A stretch of 40,824 nucleotides of DNA from Phycisphaerae bacterium. Its GTDB lineage: Bacteria > Planctomycetota > Phycisphaerae > Sedimentisphaerales > Anaerobacaceae. Positions 23,001-32,148 of the stretch are shown one piece after another. Location of the stretch: positions 1-40,824 of the forward strand of contig JAGOLX010000055.1 of the NCBI GenBank assembly GCA_017993835.1, given 5' to 3'. Position 1 is the stretch's first letter, and each line of letters begins with the position of its first letter. Below the pieces are notes generated by a model that was given only the letters and a program-made list of their open reading frames with translations, was not told where the DNA came from and searched no databases. Position numbers and translations under genes: made by a program.

Positions 23001-24283
23001 GCGCGTTCTTTCAGGAGGCGCTGGAAACTGCATCCCTGGACGAGATCCGTTCTCTCCAGACGAGCCGGCTCAAGAAGATGGTTCGGCATGTGTACGAACA
23101 TAACGAGGTCTACCGCGAGCGTCTGGAGGAGCGAGGGGTTGGGCCCGACGGGGTTCGGTCGCTCGACGATCTTCGCAAGCTGCCCCCGATGGACAAGGAG
23201 CTGTTGCGGGAAACCTACCCGATGAAGCTCCTTTGCGTGCCGGCCAGCGAGATCATCGAGATGCACATGTCCAGCGGCTCGACGGGCACGCCGATCGTTA
23301 TGCCCTATACGAGAGCGGATTTGCAGCAGTGGGCGGAGTGCATGGCTCGCTGCTACTTCATGGCGGGCGCCCGGGCGAGCGACCCGGTTCAGATCACGCC
23401 GTCGTTTGGCCTGTTCAACGGCGGGTTCGGCATGTACCACGGCGCGAGGGCGGCGGGGTTGTTCATCATCCCGACCGGCGCGGGCAACACGCCGAGACAG
23501 ATCCGCCTAGCCCAGGACTTCGGCACTCGCGTCGTCACGGGCGTCGTCAGCTACGGAATCCGGATCATGGAGGTCCTGCAGGAGATGTCCGAGACGCTGC
23601 CCAAGCTCAAGATCGGCATCTTCGGCGCCGAGGTCTTCTCGGACTCGATGAAACAAAAGATGAAATCCGGCCTGGGCATCGATGTGTTCGACATCTACGG
23701 CATGACCGAGACCGGCGGCGTTGGCACGCTGGGCCAGGATTGCCCGGCCCATAACGGCATTCACGTCTGGGAAGACCACTACGTCCTGGAAGTGCTGGCG
23801 CCCAAGAGCGAGACGCCGGTCGCCGACGGGCAAGAGGGCGAGCTGGTGGTGACCTCGCTGACGCGGGAGGCGCTGCCGGTGATTCGCTTCCGCACGGGCG
23901 ACCTGACGCGGATTCTGAGCCGGGACAAGTGCGCGTGCGGGCGCACCCACGTTCGAATCGCTCCGATCACCGGGCGTGTGGACGACATGCTCATCGTCAA
24001 GGGGGTCAATTTCTTCCCGAAGCAGATCGAGCAGGCGTTGATGCAGATCCCGGGCGTCGGCGCCAACTACCAGATCATTCTCGAAGACGTCGACGGTGTG
24101 CGGGACGTCACCGTCAACGTCGAGGCCGAACCCCAGGTGACCGGCTTCACGGTGGAGAAGGTGCTGAAGGAAGCCTTGGGCTTCAGTCCCAAGGGCGATG
24201 TGTTCGCCGTCGGCGCGCTGCCGCGCCAGCAGGGCAAGGCCCAGCGTGTTTTCCGTAGAGACAAGGACGGGAACCTGACGTAA
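22997..24283 (+). CDS. paaK: Phenylacetate-CoA ligase family protein
   Basis: 428 residues, the usual length. The adenylate-forming core has the P-loop-like SSGSTGTP (92-99), YGMTE starting at Y234, RFRTGDL and a C-terminal subdomain with VDDMLIVKGVNFFP. A CACGRTH segment also seen in PaaK proteins is present. It activates an aryl acid with ATP and CoA. Tight coupling after iorAB is a common arrangement. The ligase may recover free aryl acids, or run with the oxidoreductase in the reductive direction to make aryl-2-oxoacids for amino acid synthesis. The actual acid cannot be told from sequence. Confidence 0.92.
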   Translation: MSAFFQEALETASLDEIRSLQTSRLKKMVRHVYEHNEVYRERLEERGVGPDGVRSLDDLRKLPPMDKELLRETYPMKLLCVPASEIIEMHMSSGSTGTPIVMPYTRADLQQWAECMARCYFMAGARASDPVQITPSFGLFNGGFGMYHGARAAGLFIIPTGAGNTPRQIRLAQDFGTRVVTGVVSYGIRIMEVLQEMSETLPKLKIGIFGAEVFSDSMKQKMKSGLGIDVFDIYGMTETGGVGTLGQDCPAHNGIHVWEDHYVLEVLAPKSETPVADGQEGELVVTSLTREALPVIRFRTGDLTRILSRDKCACGRTHVRIAPITGRVDDMLIVKGVNFFPKQIEQALMQIPGVGANYQIILEDVDGVRDVTVNVEAEPQVTGFTVEKVLKEALGFSPKGDVFAVGALPRQQGKAQRVFRRDKDGNLT

Positions 24284-24335
24284 CCGGGTCCCCCACAGAT
24301 AGGATCAACCCTGTATCCAGAAAGGGGAGAGAGCC

Positions 24336-25379
24336 ATGAACAAGCATGTGATTGCGGTGGTGGTTGCGGCGGCAGTGCTGTCGCTCCTTGCGTTCGGCTG
24401 CGTCAAGAAGGCCGGCCAAAAGGGCGGTTCCAGTCAGGCGAAGGCGATCAAGCTGACGTATGCGAACTTCCCTCCGGCCCCGACGTTCCCCTGCGTGCAG
24501 ATGGAGCGATGGAAGCAAGAGGTGGAGAAGCGCACCAACGGCAAGGTCGCGGTCGAGACCTATCCCGGCGGCACGCTGCTCGATGCGAAGGACATCATGG
24601 ACGGCGTCATCGGGGGCCAGGCGGATATCGGCTGTCTGTGCATGGCCTATCAGCCCGGGCGGTTCGCGGTCACCAACGCGACCTCGCTGCCCCTGGGGAT
24701 TCCCAATGCCAAGGTGGGCAGCCAGGTCCTCTGGGATGTGTACACCAAGTACCAGCCGGAGGAGTTCAAGGACGTGAAGGTCCTGACCATGTTCGCCTGC
24801 GCCCCGTCGAACATCATGTCGAGAAAGCCGATTCGGACCCTGGCCGACGTCAAAGGACAGGACCTGAGGGCCAGCGGCGGCGCCGCGGAGATCCTCCAGG
24901 CCTGGGGCGCCAATCAGGTCGGCATGCCGATGAGCGACGCGCCCGAGGCGCTGCAGAAGGGGACCGTGCAAGGTCTGTTCTCCTCCGTCGAAGTGATGAA
25001 GGACTTCAAGTTCGCGGAGCAGTGCAAGTTCGTCACGCTCACCGACACGGTGATCTATCCCTTCGCGGTCGTGATGAACAAGGCCAAGTGGGACAGCCTG
25101 CCGCAGGATGTCCAGAAAGTGATGGACGATCTGGCTATGGAGCAGTGCCTCTGGACCGGCGAGTACATGGACAAACACTGCGCCGAATCCCTCGAATGGT
25201 CGAAGACGGATCAACAGGTCGAGGTGATCTCGCTGTCTGCGGAAGAGAAGGCACAATGGGATAAGGCCCTGGAGCCGATGACCGCCGCCTGGATCGAGGC
25301 CAACACCCAGAAGGGTCTGCCTGCGGCTCAGATCGTCGCGGACATCAAGGCCTCCATTGCGGCCCATCGTGACAAGTAG
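24336..25379 (+). CDS. dctP: TRAP transporter solute-binding lipoprotein (DctP family)
   Basis: 347 residues with AAAGGGGAGAG before the ATG. A lipoprotein signal with LAFGC places the lipidated cysteine at 22, so the protein is anchored rather than free in the periplasm. The DctP fold is supported by LTYANFPP, MERWKQEVEKRTNGKV, PGGTLLDAKDIMDGV and the central ADVKGQDLRASGG, with the arginine that typically binds a substrate carboxylate. It is 52 bases after the ligase gene, consistent with a continuing operon, and probably captures an organic acid for the DctQM membrane proteins. Confidence 0.93.
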   Translation: MNKHVIAVVVAAAVLSLLAFGCVKKAGQKGGSSQAKAIKLTYANFPPAPTFPCVQMERWKQEVEKRTNGKVAVETYPGGTLLDAKDIMDGVIGGQADIGCLCMAYQPGRFAVTNATSLPLGIPNAKVGSQVLWDVYTKYQPEEFKDVKVLTMFACAPSNIMSRKPIRTLADVKGQDLRASGGAAEILQAWGANQVGMPMSDAPEALQKGTVQGLFSSVEVMKDFKFAEQCKFVTLTDTVIYPFAVVMNKAKWDSLPQDVQKVMDDLAMEQCLWTGEYMDKHCAESLEWSKTDQQVEVISLSAEEKAQWDKALEPMTAAWIEANTQKGLPAAQIVADIKASIAAHRDK

Positions 25380-25462
25380 TCTCCAGACCCGCCAGTCGTT
25401 CCGCGGGGAATCGCAGCGTAGAACGCGCGGCGGCGCACATTGCGACAAGGGAAGGAAGACCG

Positions 25463-25978
25463 ATGATCGAGTTCCTCGGCAGACTGGAGGGCTTTTTGCA
25501 GAAGGCGCTGCTGGCGGCGGGCGCCCTGTTCCTGCTGATCATGGTCGGCCTGACCAGCCTGGACATCAGCGTACGGGTTTTTGCATCGCCCATTCCGGGG
25601 GTCTACGAGCTGATGGGGTACTTCGGCGCCTTGGTTGTCGCTTGCTCGCTTGCGTATACGCAACGCCGTAAGGATCACATCGCTGTGGACATCCTCGTCA
25701 TGCACTACCCCAAGGTTGTGCAGCGAGCCATCGAGAGCGTCAATCGAGCCGCGTGCATGCTCTTCAGTGGGCTGGCCGCCTGGCAGATCGGCAAGCTGGC
25801 CACCACGTTGATGAAGAGCGGCGAACTGACCGAGACCCTGCGGATCGTCTACTATCCCTTCGCCTACGGGGTCGCTGCCGGGTTTGGTCTGCTGGCCGTG
25901 GTGTTCCTGGCGGAGTTGATCCGCAGTCTTGCCCCGGTCCGTGCGGAAGCCGAATCGGAACAGGAGCAGCCGGTATGA
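25463..25978 (+). CDS. dctQ: TRAP transporter small membrane subunit (DctQ family)
   Basis: 171 residues with GGGAAGGA before the ATG. Four hydrophobic segments are visible (about 15-37, 48-66, 90-108 and 132-152). The family pattern YELMGYFGALVVACSLAYTQRRKDHIAVDI follows the second helix, and that segment is given here only as a position marker near residues 50-78. The C-terminus is acidic and cytoplasmic. The stop overlaps the dctM start as ATGA, so the two membrane subunits are co-translated. Confidence 0.92.
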   Translation: MIEFLGRLEGFLQKALLAAGALFLLIMVGLTSLDISVRVFASPIPGVYELMGYFGALVVACSLAYTQRRKDHIAVDILVMHYPKVVQRAIESVNRAACMLFSGLAAWQIGKLATTLMKSGELTETLRIVYYPFAYGVAAGFGLLAVVFLAELIRSLAPVRAEAESEQEQPV

Positions 25979-27279
25979 GCGCCACAGTCGTTGGCATATT
26001 GGGCGTTGGGATTCTGATGCTGGTGCTGTTCCTGCTGGGCACGAGCGTCGGGTTTGCGATGGCCATCGTGGGTTTTCTCGGTTTCGCCTATCTCGTCTCG
26101 TTCGATGCGGCGTTGAACATGGTCGGCTCGACGCTGTGGTCCACCTTCTCCAAGTATGGTCTGACCGTGATCCCGCTGTTCATCCTGATGGGGCAGGTGG
26201 CGTTTCATTCTGGGGTCAACGAGCGTCTGTACAACGCGGCCTATCACTGGATCGGCCATATTCGCGGCGGGCTGGCCATGGCGACCATCGCGGCGTGCGC
26301 CGCCTTCTCCGCGATCTGCGGATCGAACACCGCGACCGCTGCGACCATGGCCACCGTGGCGCTGCCTCAGATGAAGAAATACCGTTACCATCCGATGCTC
26401 AGCGCCGGAGCAGTCGCGAGCGGGTCGACGCTGGGAGTTGTGATCCCGCCCAGCGTGGTGCTCATCATCATCGGACTGAGCACGGGACAGTCTATCGCCG
26501 AGCTATTCTACGGGGGAATTGGCGCGGGACTCGTTCTGACCGTGCTTCTGATCGCGACCGTGTACGTTCTGTGCCTGCTGTTTCCACAGTGGGGACCCGT
26601 CGGCGGCAAGAGCGCCTGGCGCGAGAGGTTCCTCTCGCTGTTCGGGGCCTTCGAGATGATCGCGCTGTTCTCCCTGGTTATTCTCGGATTGTACTTCGGG
26701 TTGTTCACGCCCACCGAGGCGGGCGCCGCCGGCGCGTTTCTGGCGATCCTGATTGCCGTGACCCGACGCAGACTGTCCTTCAAGAGTTTTCTGGCCGCCT
26801 TGAAGGATACGCTCCGCGCCTCCTGCATGGTCATCACCATTGTCGCGGGCGCCGTGATCTTCGGCAAGTTCCTCACGGTCACCCGCATTCCCAACGACCT
26901 GGCGGGCTGGGTGGCCGGGTTGCCGGTGTCGCCGACGGTGGTCCTGCTCATCGTCTTCGCCATGTACATCATCGGCGGCGCGGTAATGGACGCCTTGGCC
27001 TTGCTGATGATTACGATCCCGATCTTCTTCCCCCTTGCCGACCAACTCGGCTACGATCCGATCTGGTTCGGCGTGATGGTCACTGTGATTACGACGCTGG
27101 GGGCGATCACGCCGCCGGTCGGCGCGACGACCTATGTCGTGGCCGGCATGGCCAAGGAAGTCCCCCTCAAAGATGTCTTCAAAGGGGTTTCGTTCTTCCT
27201 CCCGGCCTATCTGGTCTGCATCGGCTTGTTGATGCTCCTCCCTGGGATCATCACGGCTCTTCCCGCTCTACTGCACTGA
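25975..27279 (+). CDS. dctM: TRAP transporter large membrane subunit (DctM family)
   Basis: 434 residues with about twelve hydrophobic helices. Family hallmarks are AAFSAICGSNTATAATM, GVVIPPSVVLIIIG, FTPTEAGAAGAFLA and GAITPPVGATTYVVAG. It forms the ion-driven channel that moves the substrate delivered by DctP. The ATG at 25975 is set by the four-base overlap with dctQ; a longer open frame upstream is antisensical to dctQ coding. It is the last gene of the iorA-dctM block. Confidence 0.94.
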   Translation: MSATVVGILGVGILMLVLFLLGTSVGFAMAIVGFLGFAYLVSFDAALNMVGSTLWSTFSKYGLTVIPLFILMGQVAFHSGVNERLYNAAYHWIGHIRGGLAMATIAACAAFSAICGSNTATAATMATVALPQMKKYRYHPMLSAGAVASGSTLGVVIPPSVVLIIIGLSTGQSIAELFYGGIGAGLVLTVLLIATVYVLCLLFPQWGPVGGKSAWRERFLSLFGAFEMIALFSLVILGLYFGLFTPTEAGAAGAFLAILIAVTRRRLSFKSFLAALKDTLRASCMVITIVAGAVIFGKFLTVTRIPNDLAGWVAGLPVSPTVVLLIVFAMYIIGGAVMDALALLMITIPIFFPLADQLGYDPIWFGVMVTVITTLGAITPPVGATTYVVAGMAKEVPLKDVFKGVSFFLPAYLVCIGLLMLLPGIITALPALLH

Positions 27280-27342
27280 CGCAGGACAAGCCGGGCCCAA
27301 CGCCATCGCGGCAGATTGTGAGAAGGAGGGAGCGATAGGGGG

Positions 27343-27410
27343 GCAACCCTGCGAATACGCCGCCGCCGGCCGGCTGCTGCTGTACATCCACCAGAATTCG
27401 CAGGGGTTGC
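27343..27410. repeat. Hairpin containing the 30-bp shared motif, copy 2
   Basis: GCAACCCTGCGAAT (27343-27356) pairs with ATTCGCAGGGGTTGC (27396-27410) with a single bulged base. The loop holds most of the motif at 27350-27379 that is shared with 19509-19538. Confidence 0.7.
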
Positions 27411-27917
27411 GAAGAGATCCGTCCGTTTGACGTCAACATCACGCCTCCGAAAAGCGCCTTATGCCTGGGGGTGCTGTCGGGAACGGCGCACAGGGGGTAC
27501 AGGTGCGCAGACACCCAGGGCGGCACTCCCCCTTTCTCTCTCGTGCAATGCTCCCCCTCACTGGGGTCAAGGCGAGGCATTCAGCGGCGGACTCCTGTGC
27601 TTGCGGAGTCAACCGGGGAATCGAGGCGATCCGGGTGTGGCGAAAGGGGAATCGGGTTCGCACCTGCACATCTCACGCCCTGGGTCCTGAGATTGAAGGA
27701 GTGCGGACCAGCCGTACTCGGACAACACACCGATCCACGAGCAGGGCATATGGGGACGTTCGGATCGTCCGATGGGGAGACCTCGCAGGCCGGGGGATCA
27801 GTAACCGGCCGACCGGAACAGCGAGAACGTCCCAGAATATCGCTCATTGGGCTTTGATGGAATGGGTGTTTTGGGATGGTGTGCCGTGTGTGTTGGCGCT
27901 AAAATGAGCAAAATCAG

Positions 27918-27947
27918 TGGACGCTTTGGTGTCAAGGTGGGTATACT
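27918..27947 (+). promoter_or_regulatory. Possible promoter of the beta-helix gene
   Basis: TGGACG, an 18-bp spacer and TATACT, about 50 bases before the ATG at 27997. Confidence 0.4.
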
Positions 27948-27996
27948 ATATGTCGATAGAGATCAACGGGTCGTTGTCTCTGGAGAAACTCATTGC

Positions 27997-30555
27997 ATGG
28001 AACGGCGTATGCGTAGAACCGGCGTATTCGTATTGACCTGCGTGTTCCTCACCGCCCCGGCAATACAGGCGAAGGTGCTCCGCGTCGGCAGCAGTCCCGC
28101 CGCGGGGTATCGGTCCATCGGCTCAGCGGTCAGTGCCGCCGCCGGCGGCGACGTTATCATCGTCGAGCAGGGCACATACAGAGGGGATGGGAATCGGGAC
28201 ATCGTGGTTTCCCAGAAGGCGATCACGATCCGCAGCATAGACCCGAACGATCCGGATGTCGTCGCGGCGACGGTCATCAACTGCGAGGGCACTGCGTCGC
28301 TCAATCGTCGCGCGTTCGATATCCTGTCGGGGGATGCCGCCCGTCTGGACCTGGAAGGGCTGACGATCACCAACGGCTACGGGCCTCTGAACGGCGGGAC
28401 CGTCCTGTGCCAAGGAGCCGAGTTTCGCGCCTACAACTGCACGTTTTCGAACAACTACGTTGCCGGCTGGGGCAGTGCCGTGAGCTGTCGTGACAGCCAA
28501 GTCTGGTTCGAGGGATGCCTGTTCTCGAACAACACTTGCGTTTCCACGGATCGGGGCGCCATCTTCTGTTCGACGAGCATCGCGGAGGTGGAGGGCTGCA
28601 CGTTCCAGTCCAATCGGGGCGGCGCCATCGTAGGTTTCGACAGCCAGGTCACGGCCAGTCGATGCGTCTTCGAGACGAATACCGCGGAGAACGGCGGGGC
28701 GATCTATAGTTGCGTCTCCTCGAACACGGCATTTTCCTCCGAGCTGGTTCTGCTCGGGTGCACGTTCACGGCCAACGCGGCCAGCGCCTCCGGCGGGGCG
28801 GTGCACGTGGTCGATTTCGCCCCCCAGATCGACGGCTGCACGTTCACCGCGAACACCGCAGTCCAGGACGGCGGCGCGATCCTGAGTTGTCGGGCGAGCT
28901 CCGTGCTGACGAACAACGTCTTCGTGAGCAACATCGCCGGCGGCCTCGGCGGCGGCATGCACAGTGTGTACAAGGGTGCGCCCCAGATCACGAACTGCAC
29001 GTTTGTAGCCAACGAGGCCTCCCAGGGCGGCGCGATCGCGGGCACGGGCAATGTACGTCAGGTCATCAGCCACTCCATTCTGTGGGACAACACGGCCGGC
29101 GTCGGCGAGTCGCTGTACCTGGCGCGTTTCGGTTTGGCCAGCGTCAAAGGCGGGACCGCCACGGTGGAATACTGCGATCTCGAGGGCGGCCAGAACGCCA
29201 CCTATGCGGAACTCGACTGCACGCTCACCTGGTCCGATGGGAACATCGACGTCGATCCGCTATTCACGGGGCCGGCATACGACGACTATCGTCTGTCGCC
29301 GGATTCGCCGTGCATCGACGTGGGCAATCCCGCTTATGCTCCCTCGTCCGACGTGGCGGATCGTGACGGCTATGCCCGCCAGTTCGGGACGGCCGTGGAT
29401 CTGGGCGCGTACGAGTTCCACGGTCTGAGCCCGATCTATCGCTTCTGGTCGCCGACGCTCGGCAAGTACTTCTACACGCTTCTCGGCGCCGAGCGGAACC
29501 ACGTTGTGAACTTGTACCCGTATGACTGGCACTACGTGGACGTCGCATACTACGCGTACTACCAGCCCATAGTGGACAGTCTGGTGCCGGTGTATCGATT
29601 CTGGTCTCCTGTCTATGAGTCGCATTTCTGGACTGTGAGTGAAGAGGAGTGCCAGCACGTCATCGAGACGTACCCGACGATCTGGACGTACGAGGGCATC
29701 GTGTTCTACGCCTTCCCCCAGGGCTCGCAACCCCTGGACACCTTTCCCGTCTACCGATTCTGGTCCAGCGACCTGACCTGCCACGCGTACACGATGGACG
29801 AGAATGAGAAGGACGATCTGATCGCGAACTACTCGGATCTCTGGGCGTTCGAGGGGGTCGCGTGGTACTCCTATCCCCAGGTGAAGGACCTCCGTGAAGT
29901 GTCTTATGCCTTCCGAGGCGGTTCCGAAGGCGCCTGGTGCATGTGTACGCTAGCCGCGACGATCGACGGCCAGGAGGCCCAGATCAGTTCAGCGGATGTC
30001 CGACTGACGCCAGCCTCCACCCAGATGCAGATGACCATCGACTTCCGCGGGCTGACCGTGACGCTGGACACGCTGTCCGTCCGAACGCAGACCATTGAGC
30101 ACACGACGGATATCACGCTGGCCGGTGAAGGCGTGACGATTCCGCTGGTCCTTTCGGCTCAGGCGTCGTTCAGGCTCCCGTCGGCACGCGGCCCGTACAC
30201 GGTGGATCCCACGACGCACCTATTTGCCGACTACCGGCAGAACAGCCAGAACCTCGCCGGCAAGGACAGTGTCTTCTCCTACAGCGGATCGGTCTTCCTG
30301 AACGGCCAGGAAACCCCGTTCAACCGCACGATGTCCAGCACGCGATTCGAGCTGGAGTCGGTCGGCGAGTTCGCGGCGTTGAGCCTGCTGCCCGACGGCC
30401 TCTACGCCGGCGTGCCGCTGACGTTCCAGTGGCATCGCCAGCAGACGCGGGACCTCTTGGCCGAGGCCCAGGTCGACGGTCGGCGCGTGCAGATCTACGT
30501 CGTCTACTCCTACGTCGGCACCCAGGGTCTGTGGGAAGGCGCGGTCGTTGAGTAG
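27997..30555 (+). CDS. Secreted right-handed beta-helix protein with three DUF5648 repeats
   Basis: 852 residues from the ATG at 27997, which puts a signal peptide (RRTGVFVLTCVFLTAPAIQA) at the N-terminus; an ATG four codons later is also possible. Residues about 35-470 are a parallel beta-helix, with repeated NCTF/GCTF-xxN and GGAI turns as in polymorphic outer-membrane-type proteins. They end with the DSPCIDVG and DLGAYE signature of choice-of-anchor beta-helix proteins. Three copies of a 52-53-residue DUF5648 unit follow, starting YRFWSP at 481, YRFWSP at 533 and YRFWSS at 586. The last 215 residues are beta-rich and unassigned. It is probably an exported carbohydrate- or surface-binding protein. 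It is preceded by 700 bases of non-coding DNA and appears monocistronic. Confidence 0.82.
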   Translation: MERRMRRTGVFVLTCVFLTAPAIQAKVLRVGSSPAAGYRSIGSAVSAAAGGDVIIVEQGTYRGDGNRDIVVSQKAITIRSIDPNDPDVVAATVINCEGTASLNRRAFDILSGDAARLDLEGLTITNGYGPLNGGTVLCQGAEFRAYNCTFSNNYVAGWGSAVSCRDSQVWFEGCLFSNNTCVSTDRGAIFCSTSIAEVEGCTFQSNRGGAIVGFDSQVTASRCVFETNTAENGGAIYSCVSSNTAFSSELVLLGCTFTANAASASGGAVHVVDFAPQIDGCTFTANTAVQDGGAILSCRASSVLTNNVFVSNIAGGLGGGMHSVYKGAPQITNCTFVANEASQGGAIAGTGNVRQVISHSILWDNTAGVGESLYLARFGLASVKGGTATVEYCDLEGGQNATYAELDCTLTWSDGNIDVDPLFTGPAYDDYRLSPDSPCIDVGNPAYAPSSDVADRDGYARQFGTAVDLGAYEFHGLSPIYRFWSPTLGKYFYTLLGAERNHVVNLYPYDWHYVDVAYYAYYQPIVDSLVPVYRFWSPVYESHFWTVSEEECQHVIETYPTIWTYEGIVFYAFPQGSQPLDTFPVYRFWSSDLTCHAYTMDENEKDDLIANYSDLWAFEGVAWYSYPQVKDLREVSYAFRGGSEGAWCMCTLAATIDGQEAQISSADVRLTPASTQMQMTIDFRGLTVTLDTLSVRTQTIEHTTDITLAGEGVTIPLVLSAQASFRLPSARGPYTVDPTTHLFADYRQNSQNLAGKDSVFSYSGSVFLNGQETPFNRTMSSTRFELESVGEFAALSLLPDGLYAGVPLTFQWHRQQTRDLLAEAQVDGRRVQIYVVYSYVGTQGLWEGAVVE

Positions 30556-30724
30556 GCCGGCCGCCGTGTGCAGATTCCGCTTGGGCCGCTGAGGCGTCCC
30601 TCCTCCCTTCGTGGGCTCCCGCGCGTCATCGGCGAGCCGCACCCCCTTTCTCCGACTTCCCGGTCACCACCTAGCGCCGTGAGAGGCCAGATGGGGTGAT
30701 CGCCCTGTCCGTCCGGAGAAAAGG

Positions 30725-30753
30725 TTGCAGGGGGAGGCGGTTTGTCGTAAGAT
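30725..30753 (+). promoter_or_regulatory. Sigma70-like promoter of ahcY
   Basis: TTGCAG, a 17-bp spacer and TAAGAT, 35 bases before the ATG. The short leader leaves no room for an S-adenosylhomocysteine riboswitch. Confidence 0.6.
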
Positions 30754-30788
30754 CCCGCTTTTGACTGAAGATTTGAAAGGATTTCCGA

Positions 30789-32048
30789 ATGAAATATGAT
30801 GTGGCTGACCTGTCGTTGGCGTCCGAAGGGAAACGGAGAATCCTGTGGGCGGACAATGACATGCCCGTCCTGGCGGCGATTCGAGATCGGTTCGCGAGGC
30901 AGAAGCCGCTCAAGGGTAAGAATGTTTCCGCGTGCCTGCACGTGACGGCCGAGACCGCCAATCTGGCCAGGGCGCTCAAGGCCGCGGGGGCCAATCTGGT
31001 CCTCTGTGCGTCGAATCCACTGAGCACGCAGGATGACGTGGCAGCCTCGATGACGAAGGACTTCGGGATTCCGGTCTACGCCATTCGCGGAGAGAACCGG
31101 GCCACCTACTACAAGCACATCAACGCGGCCATCGATCACAAGCCGGTCATTACGTTCGACGACGGCGCGGACCTGGTCAACGAGATGCACACGAAACGCA
31201 AGGCGGACGCCGGACGGATCATTGCCAGCATGGAAGAGACCACCACCGGCGTCATCCGTCTGCGGGCGATGGACAAGGAGGGCAAGCTCAAGTTCCCGGT
31301 GATCGCGGTCAACGACGCCAAGAGCAAGCACCTGTTCGACAACCGCTACGGCACCGGCCAATCCACCGTCGACGGCATCATTCGCGCGACCGCCTATCTG
31401 ATGGCGGGCAAGAACGTCGTCGTCGCCGGCTACGGATGGTGCGGGCGCGGCTTCGCGATGCGTGCCCGCGGGCTGGGCGCGATCGTCATTGTCACCGAGG
31501 TCGATCCGATCAAGGCGATCGAGGCGGCGATGGATGGGTTCCAGGTGATGCCGATGGCCCAGGCCGCCAGGGTGGGTGACCTGTTCGTGACGCTGACGGG
31601 CGACAAGCACGTGATCCGTCCCGAGCACGTTCGCGTGATGAAGGACCGTGCGACGATCGCGAACAGCGGGCACTTCAACGTCGAGATCGACATCCCCGGC
31701 ATGGCCAAGCTCAGCCGCAGGATCAACAAGGGCGTCCGTCGGAACGTCGATGAGTACGTCATCAGCAGCAAGAAACGCATCTATCTCCTGGGCGAGGGCC
31801 GTCTGATCAACCTGGCCGCGGCGGAAGGCCACCCCGCCAGCGTGATGGACATGAGCTTCGCGACGCAGGCTCTGCAGGCCGAGTGGGTCGTCAGGCACGC
31901 CGGCAAGCTCCAGCCCAAGGTGTACGACGTGCCCATGGAGATCGAGGAACAGGTGTGTGCTCTGAAGCTCAAGGCCATGGGGATCCAGATCGACAAGCTG
32001 ACGCCGGAGCAGGTGGCCTACCTCACCAGCAGCGGAGAAGGGACGTAG
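30789..32048 (+). CDS. ahcY: S-adenosylhomocysteine hydrolase
   Basis: 419 residues, the shorter form without the 40-residue insert of many bacterial enzymes. AAGGA lies 8 bases before the ATG. Substrate residues are in HVTAETANL, ITFDDGADL and EETTTGV; the catalytic lysine/aspartate pair is in NDAKSKHLFDNRYGTGQS. The NAD-binding loop is GYGWCGRG at 214-221. The C-terminal end with ALKLKAMG, which reaches the neighbouring subunit's cofactor, is present though it lacks the usual KPxxYRY end. It hydrolyses S-adenosylhomocysteine to adenosine and homocysteine, recycling the product of SAM-dependent methylation. Confidence 0.95.
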   Translation: MKYDVADLSLASEGKRRILWADNDMPVLAAIRDRFARQKPLKGKNVSACLHVTAETANLARALKAAGANLVLCASNPLSTQDDVAASMTKDFGIPVYAIRGENRATYYKHINAAIDHKPVITFDDGADLVNEMHTKRKADAGRIIASMEETTTGVIRLRAMDKEGKLKFPVIAVNDAKSKHLFDNRYGTGQSTVDGIIRATAYLMAGKNVVVAGYGWCGRGFAMRARGLGAIVIVTEVDPIKAIEAAMDGFQVMPMAQAARVGDLFVTLTGDKHVIRPEHVRVMKDRATIANSGHFNVEIDIPGMAKLSRRINKGVRRNVDEYVISSKKRIYLLGEGRLINLAAAEGHPASVMDMSFATQALQAEWVVRHAGKLQPKVYDVPMEIEEQVCALKLKAMGIQIDKLTPEQVAYLTSSGEGT

Positions 32049-32055
32049 GATCTGC

Positions 32056-32148
32056 CATTGACAATTTACTATTTGGCTTGGCTCGCCCGGGGGCCCGTGT
32101 CGCGATGCGATGGCGAATCGTAAATAGTAAATCGTGAATCGAAAATGG
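32056..32148. repeat. Inverted heptamer arrays upstream of the next gene
   Basis: The right array 32107-32148 has six contiguous 7-mers (GCGATGG, CGAATCG, TAAATAG, TAAATCG, TGAATCG, AAAATGG). The left part 32056-32076 carries the complement (CAATTTACTATTTG), so ATTTACTATTT pairs with AAATAGTAAAT. The ATG of the following gene lies in the last unit. Confidence 0.75.

Larger units (their letters stand above)
27280..27996. other. Non-coding region before the beta-helix gene
   Basis: About 700 bases with overlapping short open frames on both strands but no recognisable protein. It holds the hairpin/shared motif at 27343-27410 near the left end and a likely promoter at 27918-27947. The middle (27420-27850) shows no structure I can interpret. 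Confidence 0.5.

Noticed and set aside
25929-27338. 469-codon plus-strand open frame
   Set aside because: An Arg/Gly-rich out-of-frame reading of dctM, which has clear family motifs in the true frame.
27461-27907. 148-codon plus-strand open frame
   Set aside because: Overlapped by other frames of similar quality, lacks hydrophobic core patterning, and has no recognisable motif.
30556-30788. Possible S-adenosylhomocysteine riboswitch before ahcY
   Set aside because: No consensus core was found and the predicted transcript leader is only about 30 bases.
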